Assembly (NCBI GenBank): GCA_016717855.1
Contig: JADKEV010000033.1
Span: 22,839-86,838, forward strand
Origin: Betaproteobacteria bacterium
GTDB taxonomy: Bacteria > Pseudomonadota > Gammaproteobacteria > Burkholderiales > Casimicrobiaceae
DNA length: 64,000 nucleotides
Direction: 5' to 3'
Shown in pieces: positions 58,949-64,000 of this stretch. Position 1 is the stretch's first letter. Every line of letters starts with the position of its first letter. Made by a program: the position numbers and the translations under genes. Under the pieces are notes generated by a model. It was not told the origin of the DNA. It did no database searches and worked only from the letters and a program-made list of their open reading frames with translations.

Positions 58949-59800
58949 GTGAGGGCGCCCGCCGCGCAGTCGGCAGCGGCAGCGGCAGCGGTAACGATAG
59001 GCGCGGACACGCCCCCGCCGCCGGCCGCGACGCGGCCGCTGGTGCGCATGGCGCACGTGAGCAAGCGCTTCGGCAATGGCGTCCTCGCGCTGCGCGACCT
59101 CGACCTCGATATCGGCCGGCACGAATTCGTCAGCCTCCTCGGGCCCTCGGGCTGCGGCAAGAGCACCGCGCTCCGCCTGATCGCCGGGCTGACCTCGCCC
59201 AGCAGCGGCGCGATCGATTGGCCCGAGCGCGCGACGCTCGCCCCGGCCACCGACATCGGCTTCGTGTTCCAGGAGCCGACGCTGATGCCCTGGGCCAGCG
59301 TGTTCGACAACGTCAACCTGCCGCTCAAGCTGCAGCGCCGCGCGCCCGCCGCCGGCGGCGGCACGGCGATGGAAGTCGACGCCGCGCTGGCGATGGTCGG
59401 CCTGACCGGTTTCGAAAGAGCCTACCCGCGCGAGCTCTCCGGCGGCATGAAGATGCGGGTGTCGATCGCGCGCGCGCTGGTGACGCGGCCACGGCTGCTG
59501 CTGATGGACGAGCCCTTCGCGGCGCTGGACGAGATCACCCGGGTCAAGCTGAACAACGACCTGCTCGAACTCTGGCACAGCCAGTCGTGGACGGTCGTCT
59601 TCGTCACCCACAGCGTCTACGAATCGGTCTACCTGTCGAACCGCATCGTGGTGATGGCCGCGCGCCCGGGCCGCATCGTCGCCGAGCACGTGGTCGACGC
59701 GCCGTACCCGCGCGACGAGGAGTTCCGCACCTCGCCGCGCTACAACGAGCACTGCCGGATCGTTTCGCGCAGCCTGGCGCTGGCGATGGAGGGCATGTGA
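58949..59800 (+). CDS. ABC transporter ATP-binding protein (SsuB/TauB type)
   Basis: ATPase of 283 aa driving the importer. Walker A LLGPSGCGKSTALRLIAGL, Q-loop GFVFQEPTLMPW, signature LSGGMKMRVSIARAL, Walker B LLLMDEPFAALDE and the switch His in VFVTHSVYESVYLSN are all intact. The start used is GTG at 58949, giving an Ala/Pro-rich leader of 33 residues; the internal ATG at 59048 (MAHVSKRFGNG) would give a standard-length protein and may be the true start. It overlaps the permease gene by 4 bp. Confidence 0.88.
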   Translation: MRAPAAQSAAAAAAVTIGADTPPPPAATRPLVRMAHVSKRFGNGVLALRDLDLDIGRHEFVSLLGPSGCGKSTALRLIAGLTSPSSGAIDWPERATLAPATDIGFVFQEPTLMPWASVFDNVNLPLKLQRRAPAAGGGTAMEVDAALAMVGLTGFERAYPRELSGGMKMRVSIARALVTRPRLLLMDEPFAALDEITRVKLNNDLLELWHSQSWTVVFVTHSVYESVYLSNRIVVMAARPGRIVAEHVVDAPYPRDEEFRTSPRYNEHCRIVSRSLALAMEGM

Positions 59801-60666
59801 ACGGCCATCATCGCGCCGTGCGCGCGGAGCAGGCGGAGCGGCTGGACGGCGCGGAGGCAAATCCGGCCGACCCGGCGGAGCGCCGGCAACGCTGGCTGCG
59901 CATCGCGCTGCCGATCGCCATCGGCGTGGTCACGCTGCTGGCTTGGGACCTGGTCGTCCGCGTGAACCAGATTCCGCACTACATCCTGCCCGGACCGCTG
60001 CGCGTGGCCGAGGCGATGGTGAATGGCTGGGACACGCTGTGGCCGGCGCTGATGGTCACGGTGCAGATCACGTTCATGGCGTTGGCGGTCGCGGTGATCG
60101 GCGGCGTCGGCCTCGCGCTGCTGTTCGCGCAGTCGAAGTGGATCGAGATCAGCTTCTTTCCCTATGCCGTCGTGCTCCAGGTGACGCCCATCATCGCCAT
60201 CGCCCCGCTGATCCTGATCTATGTCGACAACACCCACATCGCGCTGCTGATCTGCGCGTGGATCGTCGCCTTCTTCCCGATACTCTCCAACACCACGCTG
60301 GGCCTGAACAGCGCCGACCACAACCTGCTCGACCTGTTCAAGCTCTACGGCGCCTCGCGCTGGCAGGTGCTCCGGTACCTGCGCATCCCTTCGGCGCTGC
60401 CGTATTTCCTGGGCGGGCTGCGCATCGCCGGCGGGCTGTCGCTGATCGGCGCGGTGGTCGCCGAGTTCACCGCCGGCACCGCGGGCAAGGGCTCGGGGCT
60501 CGCCTACCGGATCCTGGAGACCGGATACCGGCTCAACATCCCGCTGATGTTCGCCGCGCTGGCGCTGATCACGCTGACCGGCGTGCTGATCTTCATCCTG
60601 TTCACCGCGCTCTCGCACCTGCTGCTGCACAAGTGGCACGAGAGCGCGATCAAGCGCGAAAGCTGA
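59797..60666 (+). CDS. ABC transporter permease (nitrate/sulfonate/pyrimidine type)
   Basis: Inner-membrane permease of 289 aa starting at GTG 59797, which overlaps the ATPase stop. About six helices; the first is LRIALPIAIGVVTLLAWDLV. The EAA-type loop for ATPase contact is LYGASRWQVLRYLRIPSALP, followed by FLGGLRIAGGLSLIGAVVAE, a signature of the BPD_transp_1 subfamily with SsuC, TauC and ThiX. A Glu/Arg-rich N-terminal tail precedes the first helix. It ends 7 bp before the amidohydrolase gene. Confidence 0.88.
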   Translation: MNGHHRAVRAEQAERLDGAEANPADPAERRQRWLRIALPIAIGVVTLLAWDLVVRVNQIPHYILPGPLRVAEAMVNGWDTLWPALMVTVQITFMALAVAVIGGVGLALLFAQSKWIEISFFPYAVVLQVTPIIAIAPLILIYVDNTHIALLICAWIVAFFPILSNTTLGLNSADHNLLDLFKLYGASRWQVLRYLRIPSALPYFLGGLRIAGGLSLIGAVVAEFTAGTAGKGSGLAYRILETGYRLNIPLMFAALALITLTGVLIFILFTALSHLLLHKWHESAIKRES

Positions 60667-60673
60667 CGGCACC

Positions 60674-62016
60674 ATGGCCTGGCCGGTGACGATTCCCGCG
60701 GTCCCGCACCTCGTGCTGGCCAATGCCGCGGTGCCCGCCTGCCTGCTGGGCGGCGGCGTGTTGGACACCCTTCTGCCCGGTGCGCCCGACAGCGAAGACC
60801 TGGTGCGCGTGGACATCGCACTCAGCGACGGCCGCATCGCCGGCATCGCCGCGCCCGGCGCGCCGCCGACGCCGGCGCGGGCGGCGCGCGTGGACCTCGC
60901 CGGCGCCCAGGCCTGGCCGTGCTTCGTCGACATGCACACGCATCTGGACAAGGGCCACATCTGGCCGCGCGCAGAGAATCCGGACGGCACGTTCGCCGGC
61001 GCGCTGGCCTCGACCGGCGCGGACCGCGCGGTCCGCTGGAGTGCCGAAGACGTCCGCACGCGGATGCGGTTCGGGCTGCGCGCCGCTTACGCGCACGGCA
61101 CGGCGGCGCTGCGCACCCACCTCGACTCGATCGCGCCGCAGGCGGCGATCACCTGGCCGGTCTTCGCGGCGCTGCGCGAGGAATGGCGCGGGCGCGTCGA
61201 CCTGCAGGCGGTGTCGATCCTGCTGCTGGAGCACTTCGAAGGCCCGGCCGGCGACGCGCTGGCTGACGCGTCGCCGCGCACGGCGGCATGCTGGGCGGCG
61301 TCGCGCTGCCATCGCCCGCGCTGGCCGCGCAACTCGATCGCGTGTTCGCGCTGGCCGCGGCGCGCGGGCTGGACCTGGACTTCCATGCCGACGAAACGGG
61401 CGACCCCGGCGCCGCCGCGTTGCGCGCGATCGCCGAGGCCGCGCTGCGCCACCGGTTCGCGGGCAGCGTCGTGGTCGGGCATTGCTGCTCGCTGGCCGTC
61501 CAGCCTCCCGGCGAAGTCGAGCGGACGCTGGACCTGGTGGCCGCGGCGCGGCTGGCCATCGTCAGCCTGCCCATGTGCAACCTCTACCTGCAGGACCGGA
61601 CCCCCGGGCGCACGCCGCGCTGGCGCGGCGTCACGCTGCTGCACGAGATGCGCGCGCGGGGCATCCCGGTCGCCGTCGCCAGCGACAACTGCCGCGATCC
61701 GTTCTACGGCTACGGCGATCAGGACATGCTCGAGGTGTTCACGCAGGCGGCGCGGATCGCGCACCTGGACCGGCCGGTCGGCGCCTGGCCGGCGGCGGTC
61801 ACGCGCACGCCGGCCGCGATCATGGGCCTGGGCGCGGGTGGACGGCTGGAGACGGGCGCGCCCGCCGACCTGGTGCTGTTCAACGCGCGCGGCTATTCCG
61901 AACTGCTGTCGCGCCCGCAATCCGACCGTATCGTCCTGCGGGCCGGCAAGGCGATCGACACGACGCTGCCGGATTACCGGGAACTCGATCCGCTGATGGC
62001 GGGTGCGCAAGCATGA
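60674..62016 (+). CDS. Cytosine-deaminase-like amidohydrolase, frameshifted
   Basis: Metal-dependent hydrolase of the amidohydrolase superfamily. Metal ligands: HTHLDKGHIWPR (about 93-104), the middle His in DLDFHADETGDPG, VVVGHCCSLA, and Asp in VAVASDNCRDPF. HxHLDKG and the SDNxRDPF motif are typical of cytosine deaminase and relatives (CodA-like). The frame breaks at about 61270: GDALADA is followed by SPRTAACWA in one frame and the true GGMLGGVALPSPALAAQL in the other. Adding one G in GCG(G)TCGCC restores an exact 447-aa frame. ATG at 60674. Overlaps the FAD oxidase gene by 4 bp. Substrate is a cyclic or amino-substituted ring compound, judging from the family, and otherwise unknown. Confidence 0.84.
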
Positions 62017-63480
62017 GCTACGACATCACCGGCCTCGCCGCGGAACTCGCCGACACGTCCGCCGGCGCGGCTATCGCCACCATCGCCGACGCCGGACGGC
62101 TGCGCAACAAGAGCCGCGACTTCTACTGGTACAGCCCCATCCTGCGCGAGCAGCTCGAACACGTGCGCGCCGACCTGGCCGTGCTGCCCGCGACCGATGC
62201 GGAAATCGTCCGCACGCTGCGCGCCTGCCACGCGCGCGGCATTCCCGTCACGGTGCGCGGCGCGGGCACCGGCAACTACGGGCAGGCGATGCCGCTCAGG
62301 GGCGGCGTCGTGCTCGACCTGTCGCTGCACGACAAGATCATCTCCATCGGCCGCGGCATGGCGCGCGCGATGGCGGGCGTGCGCCTGCTCGATCTCGATC
62401 TGGCGGCGCAGGCGCACTCGGGGCAGGAACAGCGGATGCACCCGAGCACGCTGCGCAACGCGACGCTGGGCGGCTTCGTCTGCGGCGGCTCGGGCGGCGT
62501 CGGGTCAGTCACGTGGGGCGGCCTGCGCGACCGGGGCAACGTGCTGGGCGCGCGCGTGATCACGATGGAGGCCTCTCCGCGGGTACTGGAGTTGCGCGGC
62601 GACGACGTCCAGCAGGTGGTCCATGCCTACGGCACGACCGGCGTGGTGACGGAAGTCGAAATCGCGCTGACCCAGGCGTACAACTGGGTCGACATCGCCG
62701 TCGCGTTCGACGATTTCGCGACCGCGGCGCGGTTCGCGCACACGCTGGCCTGCCAGGACGCGCTGCTGAAGAAACTGGTGACGGTGATCGCCGCGCCGAT
62801 TCCCGCAGCGGTTCCTGCGCCCCGTCGCGGCGCTGGTCGGCGCGGCGCAGCATGTGGTGCTGACGATGATCGCGGACGTGGCGATGCCGGCGTTCGAGTC
62901 GTTGCTCCGCGCATGGCCGGGGACGCTCGCGTGGCGCGGCGCCGGGGACGCCATCGCCGGCGTCGATGGCGGCGCCAGCGGGCGCAGCCTGCTGCCGATC
63001 TACGAATACGCGTGGAACCATACGACACTGCATGCGCTGAAGGTCGACCGCAACATCACCTACCACCAGACGCTCTACCCGGCGCCCGGCCACGTGGAGA
63101 AGGCGATCGCGCTGCATCGCCAACTGCAGGGCGACGTGCTGCACCACCTGGAGTTCGTGCGCTTCGACGGCCAGATCGCCTGCTACGGCCTGCCGCTGAT
63201 CGCGTACACGACGCCGGCGCGGCTGCGCGAAATCGAGGCCGCGTTCGAAGATCACGGCTGCCCGACCTTCAGCCCGCACACGGTGACGCTGGAGGAGGGC
63301 GGGATGAAGCGCGTCGATCCGGTCCAGCTCGCGTTCAAGCGCGAGGCCGATCCGCAGGGGCTGCTCAATCCGGGCAAGATGCTGGCGTGGGAGCAGCCGG
63401 ACTATGACGCGCGCGGGGACAGGGTGCACCTGTTCCCGGCCGCCGGCGACGCGGCCGCGAAGCCCGCGCCGGCGGCGTGA
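62013..63480 (+). CDS. FAD-binding (PCMH/FAD_binding_4) oxidase, frameshifted
   Basis: Flavoprotein oxidase or dehydrogenase of the VAO/PCMH type. The FAD pyrophosphate-binding part is VTVRGAGTGNYGQAMPLRGG followed by VVLDLSLHDKI, and FVCGGSGGVGSVTWGGLRDR lies in the second lobe. The frame changes at about 62803, where TTCCCGCAG has one C too many; removing it gives an exact 488-aa frame continuing QRFLRPVAALVGAAQHVVLT. The C-terminal part contains DPQGLLNPGKMLAWEQPDYD, the usual end motif of glycolate-oxidase-like enzymes. ATG at 62013 overlaps the amidohydrolase stop. It probably oxidises an alcohol, hydroxy acid or ring product made by the amidohydrolase (inference). Confidence 0.84.
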
Positions 63481-64000
63481 TGCGCTGCCTGATTGTCTTC
63501 GCGCATCCGGTCGAGACGAGCTACTGCGCCGCGCTGTGCGCCCGCGCCGCTACCGCGCTGCGTACCGGCGGGCACGAAGTGCGGCTGCTCGACCTGTACG
63601 CGGAAGGATTCGACCCGGTGCTCTCGCGCCAGGAGCGCCTCGACTACCATACGCCCGGCGACAACGAGCGGCTGGTCGGCGCGCATCTGGAAGCGGTCAT
63701 GTGGGCCGAGGCGCTGGTCTTCATCTACCCGACGTGGTGGTACGGCCTCCCGGCGATGTTGAAAGGCTGGCTGGACCGCGTCTGGATTCCCTATGTCACG
63801 TTCACGTTGCCCGAAGGAAGCGAACCGATCCGCGGGCTGATGCTCAACATCGTGCGCATCGTCGGCATCTCGACCTCCGGCGCTTCGCGGCTGTGGCTGG
63901 CCTTCGTCGGCAACCCGGGGCGGCGCACCATCACGCGCGGGGTGCGGGCGTTGTGCCATCCGCGCTGCCGGACGCAGTGGCTGGCGCACTACAACATCGA
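63480..64000 (+). CDS. NAD(P)H-quinone oxidoreductase, flavodoxin-fold (3' end outside window)
   Basis: Flavodoxin_2-fold NAD(P)H dehydrogenase; 173 codons visible, running off the right edge. It starts MRCLIVFAHPVETSYCAALC at an ATG that shares the A of the FAD oxidase stop (TGATG). The FMN-binding stretches are the N-terminal HPVETSYC and YPTWWYGLPAMLKGWLDRVW; the family also includes KefF, MdaB and NQO1. It probably passes electrons from NAD(P)H to a quinone or quinone-like product of the preceding oxidase. Last visible gene of the operon. Confidence 0.85.
   Translation, partial: MRCLIVFAHPVETSYCAALCARAATALRTGGHEVRLLDLYAEGFDPVLSRQERLDYHTPGDNERLVGAHLEAVMWAEALVFIYPTWWYGLPAMLKGWLDRVWIPYVTFTLPEGSEPIRGLMLNIVRIVGISTSGASRLWLAFVGNPGRRTITRGVRALCHPRCRTQWLAHYNI

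Overview
The window is a contiguous stretch of a high-GC (about two-thirds G+C by eye) Gram-negative chromosome. Gene content points to a betaproteobacterium, most likely of the order Burkholderiales: a Bug/TctC-type solute receptor, an arginine succinyltransferase (AST) cluster, a glrK-qseG-glrR cassette, a DUF3999/DUF2339 pair and an MFS-PlsC fusion. There is no phage, insertion sequence, CRISPR array, rRNA or tRNA gene that I can recognise; this is ordinary chromosomal backbone with transport-rich accessory segments.

Layout. 1-6029 (minus): a ugp-type glycerol-3-phosphate ABC importer (ugpB, ugpA, ugpE, partial ugpC) carrying two unusual passengers, a YnjF-like CDP-alcohol phosphatidyltransferase and a GT2-TPR glycosyltransferase. 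An intrinsic terminator follows ugpB. 6083-10451 (minus): an RND efflux pump and its membrane fusion protein. 10585-11933 (plus): an orphan Bug receptor and a small lipoprotein. 12094-16139 (plus): RidA, astC, astA, astB (arginine to succinylornithine chemistry), then the first codons of a DMT transporter that run into a 586-bp G-rich tract (16266-16851). The same tract swallows the 3' end of a DUF748 gene from the other side. 20933-23389: an AlaX-type editing protein, a small lipoprotein and an MFS transporter. 23833-29382 (minus): three tandem paralogous peptide-type binding proteins with no permease genes. 29360-34426: glutathione peroxidase, mtnA, guaC, a Rieske oxygenase, a YHS lipoprotein and a 4-OT tautomerase. 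34484-42019: DUF349 protein, glnS, xseA and aroC, with a DnaA-box cluster between glnS and xseA. 42069-48444: DUF3999, DUF2339 and MFS-PlsC. 48668-54275: thyA, a 53-aa small gene, glrR-qseG-glrK and folA. 54382-57077: an Orn/Lys/Arg decarboxylase with a 102-aa partner. 57417 to the end (plus): a tight operon of RidA, NMT1/THI5-type ABC importer, amidohydrolase, FAD oxidase and flavodoxin-fold quinone reductase.

The last operon is the best candidate for an undescribed system: it looks like uptake, hydrolysis and oxidation of a small nitrogen-containing compound, substrate unknown.

Sequence quality matters here. Five otherwise well-conserved genes each carry one single-base indel in a GC run, and every one returns to a full-length frame when that base is corrected. 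Together with the G tract this suggests assembly or base-calling error rather than true gene decay.
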